Assembly: GCF_009928485.1 (NCBI RefSeq)
Contig: NZ_JAABNP010000020.1
Location: forward strand, 1-64,000
Direction: 5' to 3'
Length of the DNA stretch: 64,000 bases
Source: Clostridium sp. C2-6-12
GTDB lineage: Bacteria; Bacillota; Clostridia; Clostridiales; Clostridiaceae
Below are positions 34,455 through 43,808 of this stretch, piece after piece. Within the stretch, counting starts at the first letter, position 1, and each line of letters opens with the position of its first letter. The translations under genes were made by a program, and so were the position numbers. The notes beneath the pieces were generated by a model. The model was not told the origin of the DNA. It searched no databases and worked only from the letters and a program-made list of their open reading frames with translations.

Positions 34455-36335
34455 CTACTCCTTATCTGCATTATCTGCCGCCACTTCATCTTTATTTTTA
34501 TAATGATATGTTGGTACAATTTTTTGCATTTGGTGTTTAATTTCTGATACATCATCTAATTCTAATAGATTTTCTAATTGTTGAAGTTTTTCTTTTAAAG
34601 TATCCATATCTTCAAATGTTGGCTTTCCAACGTATATTTTCTTATGAACAGTATCCTCCAACCCTTCTTCACTCATTAAAAGTTCTTCATATAACTTTTC
34701 ACCAGGTCTAAGTCCTGTAAATACAATTTTAATATCTCTATTAGGTTCAAGACCTGATAATTTTATTAAATCACATGCTAAATCATAGATTTTAACCGGT
34801 TTACCCATATCTAAGACAAATATTTCTCCACCTTTAGCAAAAGCTCCTGCTTGAAGCACTAATTGAGCTGCTTCTGGAATAAGCATAAAATATCTTATAA
34901 TTTTTTTATGTGTTACAGTTACAGGTCCTCCATTTGCAATTTGCTTTTTAAATAAAGGTATTACAGATCCATTACTTCCAAGTACATTTCCAAATCTAAC
35001 AGCAACAAATTCAGTTTTTGACTGCTTATCCATTGCTTGGATAATCATTTCGCATAATCTCTTTGTAGCTCCCATAATATTTGTTGGATTAACAGCTTTA
35101 TCTGTTGAAATCATAACAAATCTTTCTATGTTAGCTGCACTTGCTTCTAACGCTAAATTTAATGTACCAAACACATTATTTTTAATAGCTTCTTTAGGAC
35201 TATCTTCCATTAAAGGTACATGTTTATGAGCTGCTGCATGGAATACCACATCTATTTTATATTTTATAAATATTTCATGTAGCCTTTTTCTATCTCTAAC
35301 AGAACCAATTAAAACAGTAAGGTTCATGTCCGGAAAATTTTCTTTTAATTCGTTTTGAATATCATATACATTATTTTCATAAATATCAAATATTATAAGC
35401 CTTTTAGGATTAAATATTGATATTTGTCTGCAAAGCTCTGATCCTATAGATCCACCGCCACCAGTAACTAATATAGTTTTTCCTTCTATATAATGTGAAA
35501 TTCCTTTACTATCCAATTGTATAGGATCTCTACCAAGTAAATCTTCTAAATCTACATCTTTAATTCTACTAACGGTTGCTTCTCCAGTAATAATTTCATA
35601 CATTCCAGGTATTATCTTTAATTTGCAATTAGTATTCTTACATATCTCAATTATTTCTGCTTTGTTCTTTGCATCAAGAGATGGAATAGCAATTAAAATC
35701 AAGTCAATTTCTTGTTCTCTTGCAATATACGGAATATCGTGTCTATTTCCCTCTATTTTAACTCCAGATATTCTCTTCCCAAGCTTAGTTTTATCATCAT
35801 CTATAAGAGCTATTGGATTATACTTTAATTCTCTTCTTGCCATCATTTCATTAATAATCATAGTACCAGCAGAACCTGCACCAACTACCATTACCCTTCT
35901 TTGATCTGATGAGTATTTAAATGGTATATATAAAAGAATTCTTCTATAAACTCTGTAAAGTATTCTATATCCTAACACAAAGAAAATACTCAAGAGTATT
36001 CCAACAACACAAACATTTAAAGGAACAGTACTTCCTAAAGGACTCCTTGTATATCCTATAGACATTATACCCGCTAAAATATTGCCTCCAACACCTAACA
36101 AAAATTCATCTGTTCCTGTTAAATGCCATAAACTTTCATACATTTTAAATAAATAGAAACAAACTAAATAAATAAAACTTAAAACTATGCAATCCTTGGT
36201 ATATGTTCTTGCAATCACTGTAAAATCGCCACTATTTGTTATATTTATAGAAAAAAGATAAGCCATATTTACCATAAACATATCAATTATCATAATTATA
36301 AGTGTTTTCCAACTTTTCACTATAATCCCCTCCAA
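34455..36335 (-). CDS. Membrane-bound nucleotide-sugar 4,6-dehydratase (PglF/CapD-like)
   Basis: Four to five N-terminal membrane helices (about residues 10-135) lead to a first Rossmann-like domain (VVGAGSAGTMIINEMMARRE) and a second, catalytic SDR domain: GKTILVTGGGGSIGSELCRQI, FHAAAHKHVPLMEDSPKEAI and STDKAVNPTNIMGATKRLCE. In this long-type family the usual Tyr is replaced by Met (NIMGATK), as here. The expected reaction is UDP-GlcNAc to the 4-keto-6-deoxy sugar, leading to bacillosamine- or FucNAc-type residues. It lies between a GT2 gene and the polymerase gene. Confidence 0.9.
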   Translation of the reverse strand: MEGIIVKSWKTLIIMIIDMFMVNMAYLFSINITNSGDFTVIARTYTKDCIVLSFIYLVCFYLFKMYESLWHLTGTDEFLLGVGGNILAGIMSIGYTRSPLGSTVPLNVCVVGILLSIFFVLGYRILYRVYRRILLYIPFKYSSDQRRVMVVGAGSAGTMIINEMMARRELKYNPIALIDDDKTKLGKRISGVKIEGNRHDIPYIAREQEIDLILIAIPSLDAKNKAEIIEICKNTNCKLKIIPGMYEIITGEATVSRIKDVDLEDLLGRDPIQLDSKGISHYIEGKTILVTGGGGSIGSELCRQISIFNPKRLIIFDIYENNVYDIQNELKENFPDMNLTVLIGSVRDRKRLHEIFIKYKIDVVFHAAAHKHVPLMEDSPKEAIKNNVFGTLNLALEASAANIERFVMISTDKAVNPTNIMGATKRLCEMIIQAMDKQSKTEFVAVRFGNVLGSNGSVIPLFKKQIANGGPVTVTHKKIIRYFMLIPEAAQLVLQAGAFAKGGEIFVLDMGKPVKIYDLACDLIKLSGLEPNRDIKIVFTGLRPGEKLYEELLMSEEGLEDTVHKKIYVGKPTFEDMDTLKEKLQQLENLLELDDVSEIKHQMQKIVPTYHYKNKDEVAADNADKE

Positions 36336-36372
36336 TCTAAGAGATCTTATTAAATATAAATGTAGTTATTAA

Positions 36373-37359
36373 TTATCTTTTTATCTTGTTAAATATTCTA
36401 ATTAATGTCTTTGGACAATAAACCATACCCTTGCATTGAATAAAATATCTAATATTATTTTTATCAAATTTTTGCATTTTATAGTTTTTTAAATATTTTC
36501 TCACATCATTTTTATTTAGAAAATCGAAAAGATCCTTATGAAAATTCAAATCACTTCCTAACACAGAAAAAATATGTGATATTGAATATGGAATCTTAAA
36601 TTCAAGTAAAAATATTTCAATTTTTTCTAAATTTTTATTTTGCCTTACATACTCTATCAGATCCACATATGAGTAGTAGCAATCTAGATGCTTTAATGAA
36701 ACATTTTGTGTGACTGAATTTCCCCAAATAACGTAATAAGCTAAAATCTCGTTTACGCTTATTACCATATCAGCATATAATAATGCTTTTACAATGAAGA
36801 TCATATCTTCTCCATATTTTCTCTTGCTATCAAAAAAAAGATTGTTATCTTTTATTATTGACGTTTTATATATGGCACTTCTCATTCCTATAGTTATATC
36901 ATCTGTTAATTGTTTTAACGCAGCTTCTTTTCCACTAATAGCCCCACTTAAAGTTTTAGTTCTGTTTTTAACTAAAACTTTTCCATCTGCATCAACTTCA
37001 CTATAATCGCAAAAAACCACATCGCAATTTGCAGCTTCAGCTTCCTTATACATTAACTCCACAAATCTAGAATCAACGTAATCATCAGAATCTAAAAATG
37101 TTATATATTCACCAGAAGCTTCTTCAATTCCCCTGTTTCTTGCCGCACTAACTCCTGAATTAATTTGAGTTATTACTCTGTAATTTATATCTGTCTTTTC
37201 AAGCAGATTTTTTGCAATATCTATACTTTTGTCTTTAGACCCATCATCTATAAGTAAAAGCTCAAAATCTTTATAAGTTTGATTAATAATAGAATTTATA
37301 CATCTCTCAATACATTCTTCTACATTATAAACAGGAGCAATTATAGATACCTTTACCAA
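36373..37359 (-). CDS. Glycosyltransferase, GT2 family
   Basis: GT-A fold inverting transferase. N-terminal signature VSIIAPVYNVEECIERCINSIINQTYKDFELLLIDDGSKD and metal-binding DxD-type EYITFLDSDDYVD; the acceptor half includes KRKYGEDMIFIVKALLYAD with the ED catalytic-base type pair. No membrane helices are seen apart from weak C-terminal hydrophobic patches. The sugar is unknown. First gene of the GT2-dehydratase-polymerase run, with a promoter about 110 bases upstream. Confidence 0.9.
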   Translation of the reverse strand: MVKVSIIAPVYNVEECIERCINSIINQTYKDFELLLIDDGSKDKSIDIAKNLLEKTDINYRVITQINSGVSAARNRGIEEASGEYITFLDSDDYVDSRFVELMYKEAEAANCDVVFCDYSEVDADGKVLVKNRTKTLSGAISGKEAALKQLTDDITIGMRSAIYKTSIIKDNNLFFDSKRKYGEDMIFIVKALLYADMVISVNEILAYYVIWGNSVTQNVSLKHLDCYYSYVDLIEYVRQNKNLEKIEIFLLEFKIPYSISHIFSVLGSDLNFHKDLFDFLNKNDVRKYLKNYKMQKFDKNNIRYFIQCKGMVYCPKTLIRIFNKIKR

Positions 37360-37466
37360 AACTATTCTCTCCTTTTGCTCATCTACAGTTAGTTTTACCT
37401 GTAATTTATTTGTATCTTTTCAACAATTAATATACTAATTATTTGAAATTTTGCAACACTACTTGA

Positions 37467-37495
37467 ATTATACTAATATTGCCACCCATATGCAA
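37467..37495 (-). promoter_or_regulatory. Promoter of the GT2-dehydratase-polymerase run (shared module)
   Basis: On the minus strand TTGCAT (37490-37495), 17 bases, TATAAT (37467-37472), with the same ATATTAGTATAATTCAA core as the galE promoter. The flanking sequence diverges. Confidence 0.75.
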
Positions 37496-37629
37496 TATTT
37501 AGTCATTTTTCTTAATTAAAACTTCATATATAAATTAAAAATGAATGGTGGATAATGAATAATTTTTAATGAAATTCTTTCGGATTTTATTGCATTTAAA
37601 ACTCCCAAATGGGGTATATTCCTTAATAA

Positions 37630-38472
37630 TTAATTATTAACTTTTAATCTTTTTATTGTCTTAGCATGCCAAACTCTATCTTCCTCTTTAGGAAGTGTCA
37701 TATAATCTCCATATAATTGTGTTAGTATAGCATCATAATTTCTAGGAGCATTAAAATAATCTCCTTCGAACTCAACTTTTATCAAATCAAAAAAATCTTC
37801 CTTTTTATATATGTATTGACTCCAAACAGTATCTAACCCATATCCCATATATTCAGAATTTCTATCATTCCATTTAATTAAAAAATCAAATAACTTTTGC
37901 CTTCTCTTTGTTGGAAAAATCAAAACTATAACTTTATAGATGAAATGTGTAATTTTATTTTTAAAAGATAATTTCTCTGGTTTTTCCCTGCATCTTACAA
38001 AACTTCTTAAAACAAAATTACTTATCCTTCTCTGAATATTGTAGACCCATCTTTTTTTTGGCAGGCTGTCATAAGGTAAAATATCTACAAATAATCCATT
38101 ATGCATATTTTGATTTTCTACTATCTTTTCTTCTATATAAAGAGTATTATTATACCTAATTTTACAAGGCACTTGATAAATATCATATCCAGGGTCATTT
38201 TCATGAGTTTGTAAAAATAGATGAGAGGGTAATTCCTTCTTAACTACTTTTAAAAATTTTTCATAATCTTCTCTAAGCATTCCGATATCGATATCATCAT
38301 CCCATGGAATAAACCCCTTATGTCTTACTGCACCTATAAGAGTCCCTGCATCTAAAAAATATTTTATATCATGTTTATCACAAATAACAGCTATATCTTT
38401 TAAGATTCCTTTCATTATAAGCTGAGCATCTCTTAACCCTAAATCCTCATAATTTGAATAATCATTGTTCAT
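37630..38472 (-). CDS. LicD-family phosphotransferase
   Basis: Residues about 25-70 carry the LicD signature: KYFLDAGTLIGAVRHKGFIPWDDDIDIGMLREDYEKF, with the DDDID metal site. LicD proteins transfer phosphocholine or a related phospho-group to surface glycans. Length 280 aa is typical. It has its own promoter and is divergent from the plus-strand GT2 gene. The three choline-binding-repeat proteins in the window suggest phosphocholine as the group transferred; no licA/licC choline-activation genes are seen here, so this is inference. Confidence 0.88.
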   Translation of the reverse strand: MNNDYSNYEDLGLRDAQLIMKGILKDIAVICDKHDIKYFLDAGTLIGAVRHKGFIPWDDDIDIGMLREDYEKFLKVVKKELPSHLFLQTHENDPGYDIYQVPCKIRYNNTLYIEEKIVENQNMHNGLFVDILPYDSLPKKRWVYNIQRRISNFVLRSFVRCREKPEKLSFKNKITHFIYKVIVLIFPTKRRQKLFDFLIKWNDRNSEYMGYGLDTVWSQYIYKKEDFFDLIKVEFEGDYFNAPRNYDAILTQLYGDYMTLPKEEDRVWHAKTIKRLKVNN

Positions 38473-38505
38473 TTTTTTCTCCTTATAATATACATACTAC
38501 CCTTT

Positions 38506-38533
38506 ATTATATCAATGTAGTTCGAAAACTCAA
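38506..38533 (-). promoter_or_regulatory. Promoter of the licD-like gene
   Basis: TTGAGT (38528-38533), 16 bases, TATAAT (38506-38511) on the minus strand, about 35 bases before the start codon. Confidence 0.6.
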
Positions 38534-38625
38534 CAAGTATATATATTAATCATTATAAAATAATATAATAATTTAGATGAAAATATCGAATTTTTGCTAT
38601 CCATATTCCTTAATCTGTTATTTTT

Positions 38626-38654
38626 TTGAATATGCCTAATTTGTGTGATATAAT
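38626..38654 (+). promoter_or_regulatory. Promoter of the plus-strand GT2 gene
   Basis: TTGAAT (38626-38631), 17 bases ending TGTGTGA, TATAAT (38649-38654); start codon at 38722. A TGTG-type extended -10 is present. Confidence 0.65.
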
Positions 38655-38721
38655 TTATTACGCATTGACCATATATATTAATGAAATATTTTAAATATTA
38701 TAGAGATTGGAGAATATTTAA

Positions 38722-39699
38722 ATGGAAAATACCAATGATTTAATTAGTATTATCGTGCCTGTATATAATGTTGAGAAGTATTTACCTCAATGTATAAATA
38801 GTCTTATAAATCAAACATTTAAAAATCTTGAAATAATTTTAGTAGATGACGGTTCATTAGATACTTCTGGAGAAATTTGTGATGAATTCTCTAAAATTGA
38901 CAATAGAATTATTGTCATTCATAAAGAAAATAACGGCTTAAGTTCTGCTCGAAATGCTGGACTTGAAATAGCTAAAGGTGATTACATAGGTTTTGTGGAT
39001 AGTGATGATTGGTTAGATGAAAATATGTATGAAATTTTATTTAAATTGATAAAGGATAATGATTCAGACATATCTTGCTGTAAATTTTTCAAAGCTGCTG
39101 ATTCTGATGAAAAAATTCCAATCATTAATAATGAAATTATTCAATCTTTCACTAATATAGAAGGACTAAATAATTTTTATACAGATTTATATACTCAAAC
39201 TGTAGTTGCCTGGAATAAATTATATAACAGAAACCTCTTTGATAATATAGTTTACCCAACAGGAAAAATACATGAAGATGAAGGGACTACTTATAAATTA
39301 TTTTATAAAGCAAACAAAATAACTTATACAAATAAACCCCTTTATTATTACAGAACAACTCCTGACAGCATAACTACACGTAAGTTTAATAAGAAAAGAT
39401 TAGATATCATAGATGTTTATGATGAAAAAATTGAGTTTATTAGAACTATAAATAATGAACCTATTTATTCTAAAACATTAAAATGGTACTTATTTACGCT
39501 GATAAATTGCTACTTTGAATGTTCTGCAAATATGGAAAATAACGAAGAATATTTAGCTCTAATAAAGAAGAAAGTTTCTGAAACTTATAAAGAATATAAT
39601 AGATCAAAAGAAAAACAATTACATTGGATTATTTTATTCTCAATTTTTAGAATTAACCCCAAACTATATAAAATTATTTTGAGTTCTATAAAGTCTTAA
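38722..39699 (+). CDS. Glycosyltransferase, GT2 family
   Basis: GT-A fold: ISIIVPVYNVEKYLPQCINSLINQTFKNLEIILVDDGSLD at the N-terminus, GDYIGFVDSDDWLDENMYEIL with the DxD-type metal site, and KIHEDEGTTYKLFYKA supplying the ED pair. Length 325 aa. The donor is unknown. It is related in layout to the GT2 enzyme encoded at 36373-37359 but lies on the opposite strand behind its own promoter, at the edge of the polysaccharide locus. Confidence 0.9.
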   Translation: MENTNDLISIIVPVYNVEKYLPQCINSLINQTFKNLEIILVDDGSLDTSGEICDEFSKIDNRIIVIHKENNGLSSARNAGLEIAKGDYIGFVDSDDWLDENMYEILFKLIKDNDSDISCCKFFKAADSDEKIPIINNEIIQSFTNIEGLNNFYTDLYTQTVVAWNKLYNRNLFDNIVYPTGKIHEDEGTTYKLFYKANKITYTNKPLYYYRTTPDSITTRKFNKKRLDIIDVYDEKIEFIRTINNEPIYSKTLKWYLFTLINCYFECSANMENNEEYLALIKKKVSETYKEYNRSKEKQLHWIILFSIFRINPKLYKIILSSIKS

Positions 39700-39844
39700 A
39701 AAACTATAAATCCAATAAACTAAATATATGTTGCAAACTAATTAAAATAAAAATACTCCTTATTTTTATTCAAAGATTAAAATTACAATATATATGTTAA
39801 AATATATGCATTTTATATGTAGTAAAATTACGGAGGAACTATTC

Positions 39845-41701
39845 ATGTTTAAAAACTTTTGTAAAACTTTTATTTTGTTTTCAATGATTGTTTTATTTAT
39901 GACTTCAATCCTTGAAAACACTGTCTATGCTGCTGAGCAAAGTGCTAGCACTAGTTCAATCACTTCTAGTACTTCTACTTCTGATTCTTCTAAAGATTCG
40001 AAGACAACAGTTGTTTCTAATGACAGCTCTAACAAAAATTCTACTAGTTCATCATCAACTACAAGTAATAACGATGATAAGTCAAAAGATAAAGCTGTAA
40101 CCGAAGAAAAAAAAGAAGAAATTATAGATTATGGTTGGAAAACAATTAACAACAAAAAATATTATATAGTTAATAATAAAATTTTAGAAACAACTGGTTG
40201 GTTTATGGAAAAAGACGTAAATCCAAACATCAAAACCAAAGATAAAAACTATAATTATAAATATTATTTAGATAAAGATTTTTCTGTTATAGTTGGATGG
40301 AAAGAAATAGATCACACTTGGTATTACTTCGATTCTGAAGGAGTAAAACAAAGTGGATGGATTAATAATAATGGTTGGTATTTCCTTAATGATTCAGGTG
40401 AAATGAAAACTGGATGGAACAAAATAGGTACGGATACTTTCTATTTTAATCAATATGGACAAGCTTCTGTAGGAAAAAAGTTAATTGATTCTAAGTGGTA
40501 TTTCTTTGATGAAAGAGGTCGTCTTCAAAAAGGCTTCTATACAAACAAAGGGAAAATTCACTACTCTGATGAATATGGAGAAATGGTTACAAATCAATGG
40601 ATAAAAAAAGGTGGTCATAAATTTTACATAAAGGCTGATAGCACTATTGCCATTGGAGATATATACATCAATGGTGTTATGGAAAATTTCGATAGCAATG
40701 GTTATTTAACAGTTCAAGAAAGTACTGCGAAAAATGATATTTATGTACGTTTCTTAAATGTTGGAAATGCTGACTGCGAATTTATAAAATTACCTAGTGG
40801 AGAAACTGTTTTGATAGATACCGGTGATCCTACCACTACTAAATCTATAATAAACTTCTTGAATAGTCAAAATTTGAAAACTGAATTTTTTTCTTCAAAT
40901 TCAAGTGGACAAACCATTAATAGTAATACTTTAAAAGATAACAATGAAATAAATATTACTACTAGTAGTTCCGTTAGACTTAATAGCACTGGTAAAGGTG
41001 TAATAGATTATGTAATACTTACACATCCACATTCAGATCATATTGGTGGTGTAATGGAATTATTAAAAAACTTCAGTGTAGGAAAATTCATAATCCCTAA
41101 ATATTTTGATTTAAAAGAGTATTCTCCTGGTACTATTTCAATATCTCAAGATAAAATTGATATCATTAACAATGATTATAAAGTATATGCAGCCACAATG
41201 GATGCTTTATTAAAGAGTGGTGTTCCTGTGGTCCAAGCTGAACCTAATTCTTTTATAGATAGTGAGCATATTTTGCAATTCCTGCACCTAGATAAAGACT
41301 ATTCAAAGCTTGAAACTGATCCTTATTACTCACAATACAATTCTTTTAATGATAATTCTGCTATTGTATACTTAAATTATCATGATTTCCAATGCCTTTT
41401 CACAGGAGATATTCAATGGAAGGCTGAAAATGACTTTTCTACTCGTAAAGCTTTAAACGGCAATACAGTAGATATATTAAAAGTGCCTCATCATGGTAAT
41501 GTTGGTTCTTCTTCTTACACATTTATTGGTTATGTAGATCCTTCTATAGGAATTATTTCTAGATCAAAAGACAGAATTAGTACTACCAATGAACCTTATG
41601 ATGTTTTAACAACTTGTGGTGTTAATGTATATGAAACAAGTTTAACAGATGGAGTTTCTGTATATGTTACTAAAGATAATTGGAATATTGACACTAAATA
41701 A
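39845..41701 (+). CDS. Secreted choline-binding-repeat protein with ComEC-like metallo-beta-lactamase domain
   Basis: Signal peptide (residues 1-30, ending VYAAEQ) is followed by a Ser/Thr/Lys-rich linker (about 33-85). Six or more CW/choline-binding-like repeats follow (about 92-300: WYYFDSEGVKQSGWI, WYFLNDSGEMKTGW and so on). The C-terminal MBL-fold hydrolase (about 310-618) begins IYVRFLNVGNADCEFI, with the metal motif THPHSDHIGG, a CLFTGDIQ strand and the VPHHGNVGSSS end typical of ComEC/Rec2-like enzymes. Phosphodiester hydrolysis outside the cell is the family expectation. ATG 39845 is chosen for GGAGG upstream; the frame is open 17 codons further. Confidence 0.88.
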   Translation: MFKNFCKTFILFSMIVLFMTSILENTVYAAEQSASTSSITSSTSTSDSSKDSKTTVVSNDSSNKNSTSSSSTTSNNDDKSKDKAVTEEKKEEIIDYGWKTINNKKYYIVNNKILETTGWFMEKDVNPNIKTKDKNYNYKYYLDKDFSVIVGWKEIDHTWYYFDSEGVKQSGWINNNGWYFLNDSGEMKTGWNKIGTDTFYFNQYGQASVGKKLIDSKWYFFDERGRLQKGFYTNKGKIHYSDEYGEMVTNQWIKKGGHKFYIKADSTIAIGDIYINGVMENFDSNGYLTVQESTAKNDIYVRFLNVGNADCEFIKLPSGETVLIDTGDPTTTKSIINFLNSQNLKTEFFSSNSSGQTINSNTLKDNNEINITTSSSVRLNSTGKGVIDYVILTHPHSDHIGGVMELLKNFSVGKFIIPKYFDLKEYSPGTISISQDKIDIINNDYKVYAATMDALLKSGVPVVQAEPNSFIDSEHILQFLHLDKDYSKLETDPYYSQYNSFNDNSAIVYLNYHDFQCLFTGDIQWKAENDFSTRKALNGNTVDILKVPHHGNVGSSSYTFIGYVDPSIGIISRSKDRISTTNEPYDVLTTCGVNVYETSLTDGVSVYVTKDNWNIDTK

Positions 41702-41705
41702 ATTA

Positions 41706-41760
41706 AAAAACAGAACGTTGCAAAGCTAACATAGTACAGCTTTGTAACGTTCTGTTTTTA
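41706..41760. terminator. Strong bidirectional terminator
   Basis: AAAAACAGAACGTTGCAAAGCT and AGCTTTGTAACGTTCTGTTTTT form a stem of about 22 bp with one mismatch around a 10-base loop. It separates the convergent MBL gene and the ABC operon. Confidence 0.92.
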
Positions 41761-41775
41761 GAAGTTAATATTTTT

Positions 41776-42684
41776 TTATCCTTTTACCCCACTATCACTT
41801 ACGCCTTTCATAAACCACTTTTGAGCTATCAAAAACAATATTAATAGTGGTAATACTGTAATTGTACTTGCAGCCATTATTTCAGGCCATTTAATACCAT
41901 AAGCTCCACCTTGGATGAAGAACTGTCTAAGTCCTGCTGATACCAAAAATTTTTCTGGACTTTTAGTTATAAGTGAAGGGTACATGTACTCATTATAGTA
42001 TGTTACAAAGCTAATTAATCCAAAAGTTATAAAAGTTGGTTTGGTTAATGGAAACATAATCTTTAAAAGTATTTTTAAATGAGATGCTCCATCCATTCTT
42101 GCCGCTTCTACAAGACTTCTGTCTATTTGCATAAACGCCTGTCTTATTAAGAATATTCCAAATACGTTTGCCAAATTACTTATTATAAGTCCAGTTAAAG
42201 TATCAATTAAATTAATATCTGCAAGTATCATGTAGCACGGTACATATGTTACTGCTGAAGGTAGCATATAAGTACCCATTATTAATGCAAATAAAATTTT
42301 TTTACCTTTAAATTTAAATTGAGTTAAGGCATATGCAATCATAGCTGCACTTATAATTTGAAACATAACCTCTATAGATGCAACAAAAAAGCTATTTCCA
42401 AGATATACTTCAAAAGGTGCTTCTTTAAATACCTGTATGAAATTATTCCATTGTGGCACTGATGGGACTAATACAGGTGGAAAATTAAAGACTTCATCTT
42501 TAGTTTTTAATGCACTACTTATCATCCATAGAAAAGGAAAAAATGTAATAACACTTATTAGAATCAATACTAAATGTCTTATGCCTTTTGTTATAATTTC
42601 AAATACAGTAGGCTTGCTTATAATTTCTATGCCAGTATCTAAATCTTCTATTTCTTTAAGATTATCTTTAACATTAATATCCAT
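41776..42684 (-). CDS. Sugar ABC transporter permease (MalG/CUT1-like)
   Basis: Six membrane helices with the cytoplasmic EAA loop VEAARMDGASHLKILLKIMFPLTKP (about residue 190), which docks the ATPase. The N-terminal cytoplasmic tail is longer than usual (about 35 residues). Paired with the other permease and the binding protein it forms a CUT1-type carbohydrate importer. No ATPase gene is present, so a shared MsmX-type ATPase encoded elsewhere is expected. Last gene of the operon before the terminator. Confidence 0.93.
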   Translation of the reverse strand: MDINVKDNLKEIEDLDTGIEIISKPTVFEIITKGIRHLVLILISVITFFPFLWMISSALKTKDEVFNFPPVLVPSVPQWNNFIQVFKEAPFEVYLGNSFFVASIEVMFQIISAAMIAYALTQFKFKGKKILFALIMGTYMLPSAVTYVPCYMILADINLIDTLTGLIISNLANVFGIFLIRQAFMQIDRSLVEAARMDGASHLKILLKIMFPLTKPTFITFGLISFVTYYNEYMYPSLITKSPEKFLVSAGLRQFFIQGGAYGIKWPEIMAASTITVLPLLILFLIAQKWFMKGVSDSGVKG

Positions 42685-42744
42685 ATTTCTATTTCCTCTC
42701 TTTATAATACAAATACATATATCTTATTTATAATTTAATGTACT

Positions 42745-43638
42745 TTAATAATGCACCCATTTCTTTGAAGCAATAAATTGAATTCCCGAAAGTATAGCTA
42801 TTATAACTAATATAACAGTTGCCATAGCAGTTGCCTGACCCATATTGAAATTTTCAAAAGCAGTTTGATAATACATATACAATATGGTTCTTGTACTACC
42901 TGATGGTCCTCCTTGGGTAAGAACTTGAATTTGATCATAAGCTTGAAGTGAATTAATTGTTGTTATTATACTTAAAAAAAATGTAGTTGGTGATATCAGT
43001 GGCAATGTTATGCTTACAAACTTATTCCAATTGTTAGCTCCGTCAATTGCTGCAGCTTCATATAAATGTTTTGGTACCTTTTCTAAAGCTGTTAAATAAA
43101 ATACCATCGCCCATCCAAAGCCTTTCCAAACTGTAACAATTATAACAGCCATCATTGCTGTATCAGAACTTTGTAACCATTGTGATTTTGGCAGCTTTAA
43201 AAATTGTAATACATAATTAGCAAAACCATATTTAGGCTCAAAAATCCAACTCCATACTATAGATATGGCCACTGTTGGCGTAATCCATGGAGAGAATATT
43301 ATAGCCTTATATAAAGCTGAACCTTTAATATTGTTTTTTAATACCATAGCAATAGTTAATCCCCCCACTATTGTCGGCACTAAAGTTCCAATCGTAAATA
43401 CAAAGGTATTTCTTAACGAACTGTAAAAGGCTTTGTCAGAAAATAATGCTTTGTAATTATTAAAACCAACCATATTATATGTTGAACTCATATAATCCCA
43501 ATCAGTAAAACTCATAAATATAGCTTTAATCATTGGCCATATCCAAAACACTCCAAGAGGAATTACAGCTGGCAAAATAAACATTAAAACACATAAGTTT
43601 TTATTAATTTTTCTCTTAATACTATTATTAATCTCCAC
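42745..43638 (-). CDS. Sugar ABC transporter permease (MalF/CUT1-like)
   Basis: Six membrane helices (first at about residues 15-38, LCVLMFILPAVIPLGVFWIWPM) and the EAA loop LYEAAAIDGANNWNKFVSITLPLISP. The size is typical of single-permease CUT1 subunits. The start is uncertain: GTG 43638 has AAGGGTGG eight bases before it, while the longer ATG at 43668 would lie inside the terminal repeat of the 157-bp element upstream and has no ribosome site. The binding-protein gene lies upstream across that element. Confidence 0.9.
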   Translation of the reverse strand: MEINNSIKRKINKNLCVLMFILPAVIPLGVFWIWPMIKAIFMSFTDWDYMSSTYNMVGFNNYKALFSDKAFYSSLRNTFVFTIGTLVPTIVGGLTIAMVLKNNIKGSALYKAIIFSPWITPTVAISIVWSWIFEPKYGFANYVLQFLKLPKSQWLQSSDTAMMAVIIVTVWKGFGWAMVFYLTALEKVPKHLYEAAAIDGANNWNKFVSITLPLISPTTFFLSIITTINSLQAYDQIQVLTQGGPSGSTRTILYMYYQTAFENFNMGQATAMATVILVIIAILSGIQFIASKKWVHY

Positions 43639-43651
43639 CAATATCACCACC

Positions 43652-43808
43652 CTTAAGTCAGTTAACATTTAACAATTAACAGCTAACAATTGTATATGAA
43701 AAGCCTTTAAGGCTTTTCATAATAAGAATATTAAACTTCTCTTCAAACCCCTTTGGGTTTTGTTCCTTAACTGTTAACTTATAACTGTTACTTGTTAACT
43801 GAGTTAAG
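43652..43808. repeat. MITE-like element with terminal inverted repeats
   Basis: CTTAAGTCAGTTAACA (43652-43667) and the reverse complement of 43793-43808 (CTTAACTCAGTTAACA) match at 15 of 16 positions. Between them are further GTTAAC-rich arms, a perfect hairpin TGAAAAGCC/GGCTTTTCA (43697-43719) and a small AAACCC/GGGTTT hairpin. The right terminal repeat encodes the last codons and stop of the binding-protein gene. No transposase is encoded at 157 bp. It could instead be a native mRNA-processing region between binding-protein and permease genes. Confidence 0.55.
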
